Positions 35,932 through 44,844 of a DNA stretch of 64,000 bases are shown here, one piece after another; within the stretch, counting starts at the first letter, position 1; every line of letters begins with the position of its first letter. The DNA is from Pseudomonas aegrilactucae. Lineage in GTDB: Bacteria; Pseudomonadota; Gammaproteobacteria; Pseudomonadales; Pseudomonadaceae. The notes beneath the pieces were generated by a model. The model worked only from the letters and a program-made list of their open reading frames with translations. It had not been told where the DNA came from and did not search any database. The translations under genes were made by a program, and so were the position numbers. The stretch covers positions 62,001 to 126,000 of the forward strand of contig NZ_JAHTBI010000008.1 in NCBI RefSeq assembly GCF_019168305.1. The letters are read 5' to 3'.

Positions 35932-36633
35932 TTAGCTGCGAATCTGCGCTACTACGCCAGCCAACGCCTGAGCCGGATCAGCCGCCTGGCTGATCGGGCG
36001 ACCGATCACCAGGTAGTCGGAGCCGGCATCCAGCGCCTGGCGTGGCGTGAGAATACGGCGTTGATCGTCCTGTGCGCTGCCCGCCGGGCGAATACCCGGC
36101 GTCACCAGCTGCAGCGACGGATGCGCCGCCTTCAGCGCAGTGGCCTCCAGCGCAGAGCACACCAGCCCGTCCATACCGGCCTTCTCGGCCAGTGCCGCCA
36201 GGCGCAGCACCTGCTCTTGCGGTTCGATATCCAGGCCGATGCCGGCCAGGTCTTCGCGCTCCATGCTGGTCAATACGGTCACACCGATCAGCAACGGCTG
36301 TGGGCCGCTGCGCTGGGCCAGCACTTCACGGCAGGCCGACATCATGCGCAGGCCACCGGAGCAATGCACGTTGACCATCCACACGCCCATCTCCGCTGCG
36401 GCCTTCACGGCCATGGCGGTGGTGTTGGGGATATCGTGGAACTTGAGGTCCAGGAACACTTCGAAACCCTTGGCGCACAAGGTTTCAACGATGCCAGAAG
36501 CGCTGCTGGTGAACAGCTCCTTGCCGACCTTGACCCGGCACAGCGCGGGGTCCAACTGATCGGCCAGTTTCAGGGCGGCGTCACGGGTGGGGAAATCCAG
36601 GGCGACGATGATGGGCGTCTGACAGGCGGACAT
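35932..36633 (-). CDS. pyrF: Orotidine-5'-phosphate decarboxylase
   Basis: Final step of UMP synthesis. 233-residue TIM-barrel enzyme with catalytic [10 protein letters not shown] near residues 61-70 and phosphate-binding segment [11 protein letters not shown] near residue 212. N-terminal IIVALDFP is the family start. Full length, single gene. The upstream region contains a promoter region shared with the small DUF2897 gene. Confidence 0.97.
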   Translation of the reverse strand: MSACQTPIIVALDFPTRDAALKLADQLDPALCRVKVGKELFTSSASGIVETLCAKGFEVFLDLKFHDIPNTTAMAVKAAAEMGVWMVNVHCSGGLRMMSACREVLAQRSGPQPLLIGVTVLTSMEREDLAGIGLDIEPQEQVLRLAALAEKAGMDGLVCSALEATALKAAHPSLQLVTPGIRPAGSAQDDQRRILTPRQALDAGSDYLVIGRPISQAADPAQALAGVVAQIRS

Positions 36634-36815
36634 GGGCAGGCTCTCTGGGCAAGTCGAAATCGGCGCGCATTGTAGCCGATGCGCAGGCCCAATGGGGGCC
36701 GGTGATCGCGAATTCGCCGTGGGCGGGCGCGGCTCTTATACTTGAACCATCAGTGCAATTTTCGAGTCCAACCCCATAGAGGCGGCGCCATTCGCCGTCT
36801 ATAAAGGAGAAGCAC

Positions 36816-36983
36816 ATGCCCTGGTATGCCTGGTTGATCTTGCTGGTTGCCATCGGCTCGATTGTCGGCGGCCTGATGATGCTGCGCGATACTGCGAAAA
36901 AGCTGCCATTGACCGATGAGCAGCTCAAGCGTGTGCATGAGCGTAATGCAGAAGCCGATGCGAAGGATGCGCAAGACCGATAA
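36816..36983 (+). CDS. DUF2897-family small membrane protein
   Basis: 55-residue protein with one N-terminal membrane segment (WYAWLILLVAIGSIVGGLMML) and a charged tail (LPLTDEQLKRVHERNAEA). It matches the gammaproteobacterial DUF2897 family by the MPWYAWLI start and short length. A strong AAAGGAGA site lies 7 bases before the ATG. Divergent from pyrF. Function unknown. Confidence 0.83.
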   Translation: MPWYAWLILLVAIGSIVGGLMMLRDTAKKLPLTDEQLKRVHERNAEADAKDAQDR

Positions 36984-37065
36984 ATGCGGGGCAAGCCGTT
37001 GAGCAAACCCTTCCAGCCCCGCCAGTACAACGGGTCGAGCAATGCCCGACCCGCCCGTCTTCCGG

Positions 37066-37393
37066 TCACTTGACCGTCAGCTTCTCCCGATTGCGCTCGA
37101 TCAGCGCCTGTCCGATTCCTTTTACCTCAAGCAACTCGTCGATAGAGGCAAAGGCGCCGTTGGCCTCGCGGTAGGCCACGATCGCTTCGGCCTTGGCCTT
37201 GCCGATGCCTGCCAGCGAAGATTGCAGCGTAGCCGCATCGGCGCTGTTCAGGTTCACGCTGCCTGCGGCCATCTCGGCACTGACAATCGTAGGCGGCATA
37301 TCCCCCCCCTGCCTTGCCGGGTGCCGCAAGCGACGGTAACGAGAACGCGCTGAGCAGCGCAAGCAGCAGGGAAACAAGAAAGGTATTGCGCAT
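37066..37393 (-). pseudogene. ComEA-family helix-hairpin-helix protein, frameshifted at a G8 tract
   Basis: The first half reads from MRNTFLVSLLLALLSAFS (signal peptide) to AAPGKAGG in one frame; the second half, from GDMPPTIVSAEMAAG through AGIGKAKAEAIVAYR to VKGIGQALIERNR, is in another frame and forms a complete double helix-hairpin-helix DNA-binding domain. The frames join exactly if one G is removed from an eight-G run (plus-strand C8 at 37302-37309), restoring a 108-residue protein. So it is either a pseudogene, a phase-variable gene or a sequencing error. Position beside pyrF/wbpM matches where pseudomonads carry this gene. Confidence 0.85.
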
Positions 37394-37588
37394 AACGGTG
37401 GCACTCCATGGTGGGTGAACTTGCAAAGGCAGCATTTCCTTGGCTGCCTGCAAAACCTAGCGGGTGAACCCACACAGATCCACCGTCAAGCGAAATTCGA
37501 TTCAAACAAGATGTGAAAAAAATGTAAAAGCGCGTAGGAAATGTTACCGTTTTAGCCATCGAGAATTTCTTACAGTGGATGTGCTACG

Positions 37589-38428
37589 GTGCGCGAAGGG
37601 AAGAAAAAGCTGGTTGATGGATATCCGTTCACCTTTAAGCATCAGCGCTCCACACTCCATCTCAAAACCCCGGTCACAGCCTCCGTAGCCCAGGTTTACA
37701 CCCAGCTCTTGAGCCAGAAACGTCAGGCTAAGCGGGTGAGTGCGCCCCTTTCCTCAGGGGAGGATGCACTCTTTGCCAAGCGCCAGGTACTTGAGACCCT
37801 GCCCAAGAAAATCCGCTTTGCCCGAGGTACGCGCAAGCGCTGCGGCATGTACGACTGGGCTATCGAGGAACTGGTCAATACCGCTGAAGCGCATCGACGC
37901 GGCGCGTGTGTACCTAGGGTCGTTGGCTATGGGTATACCAAGTCACGTCTCGGACTGATGAACGAGTTTTTCATCATCACGCAACTGCTGCAGAACTACA
38001 CCGATGGTTATCAGTGGCTACTTGCCAGGCCCGAGGAGGCTGAGCAGGTGATTGGCGCGGCATTCGAGCTGCTGTTCTCACTCAATAGCAGCGGGATCTA
38101 CCACATGGACCTGTGGGCGGCGAACGTGATGATGTGCAATGAAGGAATAGCCCCGACCTGCGCGATCGACCTGGAAAACTGCTTTTCTGCTACGCCGCCA
38201 TTCCTGAGTGAAACGCTGGGTTTCCAGTTCGGTTTCTTCTACCGCCGGGAGGTCTATCGCAGCATCGACGAAAAGCGCTATGACGCGCTCGTGAGGCAGG
38301 CGCTGAATGCCTATCAAGACGTGGATCACCACAGGTTCAATGCCGTGTATGAGCAGGTCAAGCATCGCGATATCGGGCGAAAGGAGCGACGAGACGTATT
38401 TTCACATGGCCGGATAGGCCGAAGCTGA
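37589..38428 (+). CDS. Lipopolysaccharide-kinase-like (InaA/WaaP type) protein
   Basis: 279-residue protein kinase-fold protein. Catalytic loop GIYHMDLWAANVMM (HxDLxxxN) and metal-binding AIDLEN (in place of DFG) are intact, so it is probably an active kinase. The start is uncertain: upstream of the ATG lie only weak ribosome sites. Relatives are annotated as LPS core kinases or toluene tolerance proteins, and its position beside the O-antigen locus suggests a role in envelope modification, but the substrate is inference. Confidence 0.78.
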   Translation: MREGKKKLVDGYPFTFKHQRSTLHLKTPVTASVAQVYTQLLSQKRQAKRVSAPLSSGEDALFAKRQVLETLPKKIRFARGTRKRCGMYDWAIEELVNTAEAHRRGACVPRVVGYGYTKSRLGLMNEFFIITQLLQNYTDGYQWLLARPEEAEQVIGAAFELLFSLNSSGIYHMDLWAANVMMCNEGIAPTCAIDLENCFSATPPFLSETLGFQFGFFYRREVYRSIDEKRYDALVRQALNAYQDVDHHRFNAVYEQVKHRDIGRKERRDVFSHGRIGRS

Positions 38429-38540
38429 AGCCACACAAGCCGCTCTGGGCACGGCTGCAGACTTAAGCCAAAAGGCGGCCCGGTGCGCCCTGTTTTCACG
38501 CCAGTTCACTTCCAGCCGATTATTCTCAAGGGTACGCAGG

Positions 38541-39296
38541 TTGCCGGTATTTTCTTCGCACTCGCCGCATCTGGTTTCTTTTGACCTGAACACCAAAGGG
38601 CGCGACTTTGTCGTAGGCGATGTCCATGGGCATTTCGAGATGCTGGATGCCTTGATGGTCGAGGTTCAACTCCAACCGTCGGTCGACCGCGTATTTTGCA
38701 CCGGCGACCTGATCGACCGGGGCCCCTGCTCGGAGGAGGTGCTGAACTGGCTGTCGCGCCCATGGTTCCACTCGGTTCGTGGCAACCACGAACAGATGGT
38801 GCTGGACTACATGTCCGGCAAAGGCGACGCGCCTCGCCACGCTCGCAACGGGGGCGCCTGGTTCTATGATCTGTCAGAAGAGCGCCAGCAGCAGATCGCA
38901 GCGGCACTTCGCACGATGCCCGTGGCGCTGCAAGTACAGGTGAGCGACAACAGCACAATCGGGGTAATACACGCAGAATGCCCTGGCTGGGAGAACGGCC
39001 TGAGCTGGCAAGATTCGACAAGGCTGTTGATATCCAGCCATCACCTCCAACAATCCACGGCACTGGTGCAAGCCATGTATGCGCGGGGTAAAATCCTACG
39101 CCAGGACGCGACGGTCATTTGCGGCGCCAGGACGGTGTACGTTGGCCACTCCACCGTCCCTCACGTGACTCGGCTTGGCAACGTGGTCTACCTCGATACA
39201 GGCTGCTCTTTTTCCGATGGTCACCTGAGCGCCATCGAAATAGCCAACGAACGCCTGTTCAGCGCTTATCCAGCGACGCCCATCAAGGGCAGTTGA
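38541..39296 (+). CDS. PPP-family metallophosphatase
   Basis: 251-residue protein of the serine/threonine phosphatase superfamily, with all core metal and catalytic motifs: GDVHGHFEM, GDLIDRGPCSE, GNHEQM, and VYVGHSTV downstream. Short soluble enzymes like this (E. coli PphA/B and diadenosine tetraphosphatase relatives) dephosphorylate proteins or nucleotides. Start uncertain: the frame begins at a TTG with weak purine-rich upstream sequence. Next to the kinase-like gene on the same strand, so possibly an opposing activity. Confidence 0.82.
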   Translation: MPVFSSHSPHLVSFDLNTKGRDFVVGDVHGHFEMLDALMVEVQLQPSVDRVFCTGDLIDRGPCSEEVLNWLSRPWFHSVRGNHEQMVLDYMSGKGDAPRHARNGGAWFYDLSEERQQQIAAALRTMPVALQVQVSDNSTIGVIHAECPGWENGLSWQDSTRLLISSHHLQQSTALVQAMYARGKILRQDATVICGARTVYVGHSTVPHVTRLGNVVYLDTGCSFSDGHLSAIEIANERLFSAYPATPIKGS

Positions 39297-39314
39297 TCTA
39301 CGCACAGCTGGCAC

Positions 39315-41309
39315 TCAACCGTCCAGGCGCTTCTGCTGATGGACCCAGTCGACGATTTCGCCATCCGGCGTATAACCACTGACGGTGTCACGCAAAATCT
39401 TGCGTATACGCACGTAGTCATCCGCATTGATCGCCTGCCCGAGCGCCGTCAGCCGCTCCTTGAGCACATCCCAACTCAGGTAGTCCTCTACCGCACTCAT
39501 GATCATCGGATGGCGTGTAGCCACGACATTGTCGCCGATCAACAACTCTTCATAGAGTTTTTCACCCGGCCGCAGCCCGGTAAATTCAATAGCGATATCA
39601 CCATGGGGATTGCTGTCCGAGCACAGCGTCAGACCCGACAGATGAATCATTTTCTCCGCCAGTTCGACAATCTTTACCGGTTCTCCCATATCAAGCACGA
39701 AGACATCACCGCCCTGGCCCATGGAACCGGCCTGAATCACCAGTTGGGCAGCCTCGGGAATGGTCATGAAGTAACGGGTGATCTTGGGATGGGTCACCGT
39801 CAGCGGTCCACCCGACTTGATCTGCTTGTAGAACAATGGAATGACCGAGCCGGACGAACCCAGTACATTGCCAAATCGGACCATGGTGAACCGGGTCTTG
39901 TTCACACGGGCCACATTGCTGCTGTCCTCGAAAAGCACCGGCGCAAGCTCGCGGCTCAATGCTTGCAGTATCATCTCTGCAAGGCGCTTGCTGCTACCCA
40001 TCACATTCGTCGGTCGAACAGCCTTGTCGGTGGAAATAAGCACGAAATTGGGAACATGCGCCTGCACCGCCGCCTGCGCGGTACTCAACGTGCCCATGAC
40101 ATTGTTGAGGATGCCCTCGGCAATATTGTGCTCGACCATCGGGACATGCTTGTAGGCCGCGGCATGATACACCGTGTCCACCTGCCAGACTTTCATCAGG
40201 TCGAGCAACTTGGCCTGGTTGCGTACCGTTCCCAATATCGGCAGCAGCCGTGTGCAGGGCGACAACCGAGTCGCCTGCTGTTCCAGTTCCGAGAGGATGC
40301 TGTAGAGGTTGAACTCACTGTGCTCGAACAGCAGCAGCACCTTGGGTTTGAGTTCAAGGATCTGCCGACAAAGCTGCGAACCGATCGATCCTCCCGCACC
40401 AGTGACCAGCACCACCTTGCCGGTCACACAACGTTCAAGCAGGTCTTCCTGCGCCGGCACTGCATCACGCCCCAACAGGTCGCCTATATCCACTTCCTGA
40501 AGGTCGTCGACCTTGACCCGGCCACTGGCCAGGTCCATGAAGCCGGGAATACTTCTGACATGCAGTGACAAGCCTTCAAGGAAGCCCAGGATCTCACGTC
40601 GACGGCCTCGGGTTGCCGATGGAATCGCCAGCAGTACTTCCTGCGCTCCTGTGACCTCCATCATTTTCTGGATCTGGTGCGGCTTGAAGACTTTCAGCCC
40701 GGAAATGACTCGACCCGCAATACCACTGTCATCGTCCAGAAATGCCACTGGGCGCATCATCTTGCCCATGCGCAACGCCGCAACCAACTGGTTGCCTGCC
40801 GCACCGGCACCGTAGATGGCAACTTTAGGCAGGCCATCATCGCGACTGGTGAAGGGCACGTGCTGCGCCGCAGTGAACCAGTCACCGAGGAAATACTGCC
40901 GCATGGCCAGGCGCACGCCACCGATCATCACCAGGCTCAGCCACCAGTAGTTGAAGATGATCGAACGAGGGACTACGTTCTGGTGGTTGCTGTACCAGAA
41001 CATCACGACCCCCAGCAGCAACGCCGACAAGCTTACCGCCTTGAAGATCGCGATCAGTGCATCATTGCCAAAATAGCGCATGACCGCCCGGTACATCCCG
41101 AAATAAGCGAACATCGGGATAGCGATCAACGGCGTGATCGCAAACAACCAATAGTGCTCGCGAACAGGATTGGCCAACCCCTCGATACCCAGTCGCACCA
41201 CAAACGCCATCCACAGCGCGGCCCAGACGACCAGAACATCTGCCAGCACCTGGATGAGACGCTTCTGCCGTCGCGGCAAAGCCAGAAGTAACCTACGCAA
41301 TTGTTCCAT
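39315..41309 (-). CDS. wbpM: Membrane nucleoside-diphosphate-sugar 4,6-dehydratase, WbpM/FlaA1 family
   Basis: 664-residue inner-membrane enzyme that dehydrates UDP-GlcNAc to a 4-keto-6-deoxy sugar, needed for B-band O-antigen in P. aeruginosa. Four or five N-terminal membrane segments (about residues 15-130), a second cytoplasmic nucleotide-fold domain (VAIYGAGAAGNQL), and the dehydratase domain with GAGGSIGSQL near residue 299, YKHVPMVEHN and TDKAVRPTNVMGSSKR; the Met replacing the usual catalytic Tyr is as in WbpM. Last gene of the O-antigen direction, 75 bases after the transferase gene. Confidence 0.95.
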   Translation of the reverse strand: MEQLRRLLLALPRRQKRLIQVLADVLVVWAALWMAFVVRLGIEGLANPVREHYWLFAITPLIAIPMFAYFGMYRAVMRYFGNDALIAIFKAVSLSALLLGVVMFWYSNHQNVVPRSIIFNYWWLSLVMIGGVRLAMRQYFLGDWFTAAQHVPFTSRDDGLPKVAIYGAGAAGNQLVAALRMGKMMRPVAFLDDDSGIAGRVISGLKVFKPHQIQKMMEVTGAQEVLLAIPSATRGRRREILGFLEGLSLHVRSIPGFMDLASGRVKVDDLQEVDIGDLLGRDAVPAQEDLLERCVTGKVVLVTGAGGSIGSQLCRQILELKPKVLLLFEHSEFNLYSILSELEQQATRLSPCTRLLPILGTVRNQAKLLDLMKVWQVDTVYHAAAYKHVPMVEHNIAEGILNNVMGTLSTAQAAVQAHVPNFVLISTDKAVRPTNVMGSSKRLAEMILQALSRELAPVLFEDSSNVARVNKTRFTMVRFGNVLGSSGSVIPLFYKQIKSGGPLTVTHPKITRYFMTIPEAAQLVIQAGSMGQGGDVFVLDMGEPVKIVELAEKMIHLSGLTLCSDSNPHGDIAIEFTGLRPGEKLYEELLIGDNVVATRHPMIMSAVEDYLSWDVLKERLTALGQAINADDYVRIRKILRDTVSGYTPDGEIVDWVHQQKRLDG

Positions 41310-41384
41310 AATCCTTCAAATACCTAGCCAACCCGCTGAGTGTGGAGATTTTCTGCATACTGTCCCCATGCTTGCCACGCCAAG

Positions 41385-42392
41385 CTACTCAAGAGCGCCA
41401 GCGCGATACCTCAGGGCTAGCGCCACCAGTGGTACATAAGCGATCAATACCCCCAAAGCGCCGTCAAGATCCAGCAAGACCACACACACCGCGACAGGTA
41501 GCAACCAGCACACATTCAACCCGGCCATCGCCAGGGTGACCGGAAGATGCTGACCATACTCACGAGCGGCAAACTGGTAAGCGTGACTGCGGTGCGCGAC
41601 GTAAACAGTATCCCCTCGGCACAAGCGTCTCAACAGAGTGAATGTCGCATCGACGATGAAGCCACCCAGCATGATCAGCCAGCACCAGAAAAACTGCTGC
41701 GAGCTCCAGGCCGCCTGCAATGACATCCCGCCCAGGATGATGCCGAGAAACCCGCTGCCGGCGTCGCCCATGAAGATGCGCGCGGGTGGAAAGTTCCAAT
41801 ACAGGAAACCGGCAACCGACATGCTCAGCAGAAGTGCCAGCACACTCAAATGCGTCGCGCCACCCAGCATGTACAACAGGCACATGCCCAAGCATACGGT
41901 AATAGCCTCGACACTGGCGATGCCATCGATGCCATCCATGAAGTTGTAGAGATTGAGCATCCAGACCAGGTAGAACACCCCCAGCAGCACGCCAATCCAG
42001 CCCAAGTCCAGCGGCAGCCCGAACACGACCAGCGGCGGGATGCCGCCCAACCAGCCCAGCAGCCAGCCTGCGGCAACAAAGTGCGCAACCAGACGCCACC
42101 GCACCGAGACGAGATCATGATCATCCATGAAGCCCAGGATTGCGATCAACGCCCCCGCACCGCCAAGCGCAATCAAAACCGATGGATCCTCGCTACCGAA
42201 CACGGCCAACACAGCCAGCGACAGCAGAAAACTCAATACGATCGATACGCCGCCACCACGCGGCGTAGGTACGCTATGCGAACTGCGCATGTTGGGTACG
42301 TCAATCAAGCTCCTGGCCATTGCATAACGGCGCAAGCCAGCAGTGAGGACAAGAGAAACCAGTACGACCAGACACAGCCACCATGCACTCAT
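41385..42392 (-). CDS. wbpL: Undecaprenyl-phosphate sugar-1-phosphate transferase, WbpL/WecA type
   Basis: 335-residue polytopic membrane protein of the MraY/WecA family (about 10 hydrophobic segments); it starts O-antigen synthesis by moving a sugar-1-phosphate (FucNAc, QuiNAc or GlcNAc) to undecaprenyl phosphate. Signatures: SLIDVPNMRSSHSVPTPRGGG near the start, MDDHDLVSVRWR, NLYNFMDGIDGIAS and GDAGSGFLG. Overlaps the upstream reductase gene by 4 bases, so translationally coupled. The symbol is by analogy with the P. aeruginosa cluster. Confidence 0.9.
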   Translation of the reverse strand: MSAWWLCLVVLVSLVLTAGLRRYAMARSLIDVPNMRSSHSVPTPRGGGVSIVLSFLLSLAVLAVFGSEDPSVLIALGGAGALIAILGFMDDHDLVSVRWRLVAHFVAAGWLLGWLGGIPPLVVFGLPLDLGWIGVLLGVFYLVWMLNLYNFMDGIDGIASVEAITVCLGMCLLYMLGGATHLSVLALLLSMSVAGFLYWNFPPARIFMGDAGSGFLGIILGGMSLQAAWSSQQFFWCWLIMLGGFIVDATFTLLRRLCRGDTVYVAHRSHAYQFAAREYGQHLPVTLAMAGLNVCWLLPVAVCVVLLDLDGALGVLIAYVPLVALALRYRAGALE

Positions 42393-43357
42393 TTACGACA
42401 ATCTTCCTGATAATGCCGGGCCGTTGCCTTCAGTGCGGTATCAATTCCTACCGGAGGCCTCCAACCCAGAACCGAGCGTGTTTTTTCGATGTCCACTTGC
42501 AAGGAACCACAAAGACGTTGAGCCAAGGCGCGCTTGCCGATCAACCCCGCCCCCATACGCAGCAAGGACTGTGGAATCGGCAACAGGCGCGACGGCCGGT
42601 TCAAGGCCCGTGCGATGTTGCGCAGTAGGTCGCAGGTGGACACATCCTCACCGTCGCTCACCAGGAAGGTCTGGTTGGCAGCACGCGGGTGGTGCATACA
42701 GACCTCGATCAGATCGACCAGATTGTCGATCGCTACCAGGCTGCGGCGATTGTCGATCGCACCGAAAGGCAATGGTACCCCCCTCTCGACCCAGCGCATC
42801 ATCGAGAGGAAATTGGCCTTCACCCCCGGCCCATAGACAAGCACGGGACGAATGATCACCACCTCCATCCCGGTTTCACGCCCCACCTCATGCAGCCCCT
42901 GCTCAGCCTCCAGCTTTGAAATCCCGTACGCATCGCCGGGGGCGGGCACATCGTCGGCGCAATAAGGGTGCCCACGCTCCGTCCCCTCACCATTGACCTT
43001 GATCGAACTGAGGAAAATGAATCGCTTTACCCCGGCTGCGGCGGCATGTCGCGCGAGTGCCAGGGTGCCCTCGACATTGACTCGACGAAAAGCGGCAAGC
43101 GCATCGCGCTGCGCATCCTTCATCACATGCACTCGCGCGGCGCAATGGATGACGACATCGTGCCCGGTCAGCCCGGCGACCCAATCTCGATGATCATCGA
43201 ACCGCTCAAACCCGAACACCGCAACCGACGAATCGAGAGGCTTGGCATCGGGACGCAAGGCGGCCGTGACGCTGCAGCCCCTGGCTATCAGGCGCTGCAG
43301 CAGGGTACGCCCGATAAATCCCGAAGCCCCCGTGAGAAATATCGACGGTGGTGTCAT
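42389..43357 (-). CDS. wbpV: NAD-dependent epimerase/reductase, WbpV type
   Basis: Extended short-chain dehydrogenase of about 322 residues that probably reduces the WbpM product (UDP-4-keto-6-deoxy-GlcNAc) to UDP-QuiNAc or UDP-FucNAc. Rossmann glycine motif TGASGFIGRTL near the N-terminus and catalytic region YGISKLEAEQ (Tyr, Lys). Its position in a wbpV-wbpL-wbpM row supports the assignment. Start placed at the second Met, which has GCGGGA upstream; an ATG five codons earlier is possible. It overlaps a 45-codon reading frame by 4 bases on its 5' side. Confidence 0.87.
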   Translation of the reverse strand: MTPPSIFLTGASGFIGRTLLQRLIARGCSVTAALRPDAKPLDSSVAVFGFERFDDHRDWVAGLTGHDVVIHCAARVHVMKDAQRDALAAFRRVNVEGTLALARHAAAAGVKRFIFLSSIKVNGEGTERGHPYCADDVPAPGDAYGISKLEAEQGLHEVGRETGMEVVIIRPVLVYGPGVKANFLSMMRWVERGVPLPFGAIDNRRSLVAIDNLVDLIEVCMHHPRAANQTFLVSDGEDVSTCDLLRNIARALNRPSRLLPIPQSLLRMGAGLIGKRALAQRLCGSLQVDIEKTRSVLGWRPPVGIDTALKATARHYQEDCRK

Positions 43358-43491
43358 GTGAGCATCCCGCATAGCAACACCGACACAGCACGCTTACTGA
43401 CCGAGAAACCGCGGACGACATCGTTGACAGGCCTGGTCTTCAAGCATAAATACGGTGTTGCATCAGGTGCATGCAGTTTTTCTTCAGCCAT
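43354..43491 (-). CDS. Candidate 45-residue peptide bridging legF and wbpV
   Basis: A 46-codon frame whose ATG overlaps the legF stop (ATGGCTGA) and whose stop TGA overlaps the wbpV ATG. The sequence (MAEEKLHAPDATPYLCLK..., GFSVSKRAVSVLLCGMLT) has no recognised domain. Both ends touching neighbouring genes suggests translational coupling, but a chance frame cannot be excluded. Confidence 0.35.
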   Translation of the reverse strand: MAEEKLHAPDATPYLCLKTRPVNDVVRGFSVSKRAVSVLLCGMLT

Positions 43492-44197
43492 TGTGATCAA
43501 CCGGTATATCGGCACGTCGCTCAAGCGCGTATACCGCCAGTTCCCAATCATCGGGAGTATCGATATCCAGGGACTCGATCGGCTCGGCAATCACCAAAGG
43601 CAGGACGCCAGGCCCCACGAATCGCCTTTGCTGACGAAGGGTGCCAGGGGAAATCAGGTAAATGGAGCCGTTGAGCGCAAAGGCCGGCTGCAGATCCTGA
43701 GAGCGATGGGTCAACTGTTCCCACCCCAGGAACGGCTCCAGCGAATCGCCTTCGAGTTTGAAACTCCATGCGGGGTGGGCAGTAGCCGAACACACACTGA
43801 CCACTGGCCGCCGGTTACTACCCTCGAAAAGCGCAACCGCCTGACGAATCGACGCCACGGTGCGAAAGGGTGACGTGGGTTGAAGCAACATGACGCCCTC
43901 CACCTCGCCATGACGTGCCTCATAGTCGTCCAGCACCTGAAGCACCACCTCGACGCTACCTGCAGTGTCCGTCGCAAGGTGGGCAGGGCGCAACCCGGGC
44001 ACATGAGCACCGAAGCCCTGCGCTACACGGGCAATCGCCGGATCGTCCGTAGAGACAATCGTCTCGACAAAGACCTTGCTCTGCAAGGCCGCCTCGACCG
44101 TCCAGGCAATCAGCGGGCGCCCGTCAAGAAGCTTGATGTTCTTGCCTGGCAGCCGCTTGGAGCCACCCCGGGCAGGGATGATGGCAAGGATCTTCAT
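43484..44197 (-). CDS. legF: CMP-legionaminic acid synthetase / acylneuraminate cytidylyltransferase
   Basis: 237-residue nucleotidyltransferase that would activate a nonulosonic acid with CTP. Family signature IIPARGGSKRLPGKNIKLLDGRPLIAWT at the N-terminus and LLQPTSPFR near residue 103 are as in NeuA/PseF/LegF. Placement after hisH2 in the same operon as LegB, C, G, I makes legionaminate the likely substrate. Its ATG overlaps the hisH2 stop. Confidence 0.88.
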   Translation of the reverse strand: MKILAIIPARGGSKRLPGKNIKLLDGRPLIAWTVEAALQSKVFVETIVSTDDPAIARVAQGFGAHVPGLRPAHLATDTAGSVEVVLQVLDDYEARHGEVEGVMLLQPTSPFRTVASIRQAVALFEGSNRRPVVSVCSATAHPAWSFKLEGDSLEPFLGWEQLTHRSQDLQPAFALNGSIYLISPGTLRQQRRFVGPGVLPLVIAEPIESLDIDTPDDWELAVYALERRADIPVDHNG

Positions 44198-44844
44198 TTC
44201 GACGCCACGAAACGGCTTAACATCGAGAGGCCGACCTTGCCGCTCTTTTCCGGGTGGAACTGCGCGCCACAGATATTATCCCTGGCCACCACCGCGGCAA
44301 TGGCCGTATCGCCATACTGGCAATCAGCTATACGGTGTTCGGCGGCGCGGGGCACGGCCATGTAAGAGTGTACAAAGTAAACCGCACTGTTTCGGGGGTC
44401 GATGGACTCCAGCAGGGTGCCTTCCCACGCACTGCGCGCCTGCGGGAAAACCAGGCTGGACCAGCCGATGTGCGGCACCTTCAGCGCAGCCCCCGAATGA
44501 TCCTGGGCGGGTATCGCCTCGACAGTACCCGCAATCAACCCCAACCCTTCGCAGTGGCCAAACTCATCGCTGCTATCGAGCAGCATCTGCATGCCCAGGC
44601 AAATGCCGAACAGCGGGGCGCCCGAGGCAGCATAGGCCTTGATCGCCTCGTCCATCCCGTTTGCACTCAACTGACGCATGGCATCTGCAAACGCACCGAC
44701 ACCCGGCAGCAGCACCTTGGAGGCATGCTTGAGCGCCTGGGGATCGGATACCAACCTGACCGTCGCGCCACAATGCTCAAGTGCTTTCTGCACGCTGAAC
44801 AGGTTACCGACCCCATAATCAATAACGGTAACTACATTACTCAT
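44194..44844 (-). CDS. hisH2: HisH-type glutamine amidotransferase of an O-antigen sugar pathway
   Basis: 216-residue glutaminase (nucleophile Cys82 in GICLGMQML, catalytic FHPEKSGK). HisH normally supplies ammonia to HisF in histidine synthesis, but no his genes surround it; the neighbours are WbpG-like amidotransferase and HisF2. This matches the WbpG/HisH/HisF trio known to feed ammonia into acetamidino-sugar formation. Start at MSNVVTV; an upstream ATG at 44994 would overlap hisF2 by 158 bases. Confidence 0.9.
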   Translation of the reverse strand: MSNVVTVIDYGVGNLFSVQKALEHCGATVRLVSDPQALKHASKVLLPGVGAFADAMRQLSANGMDEAIKAYAASGAPLFGICLGMQMLLDSSDEFGHCEGLGLIAGTVEAIPAQDHSGAALKVPHIGWSSLVFPQARSAWEGTLLESIDPRNSAVYFVHSYMAVPRAAEHRIADCQYGDTAIAAVVARDNICGAQFHPEKSGKVGLSMLSRFVASK

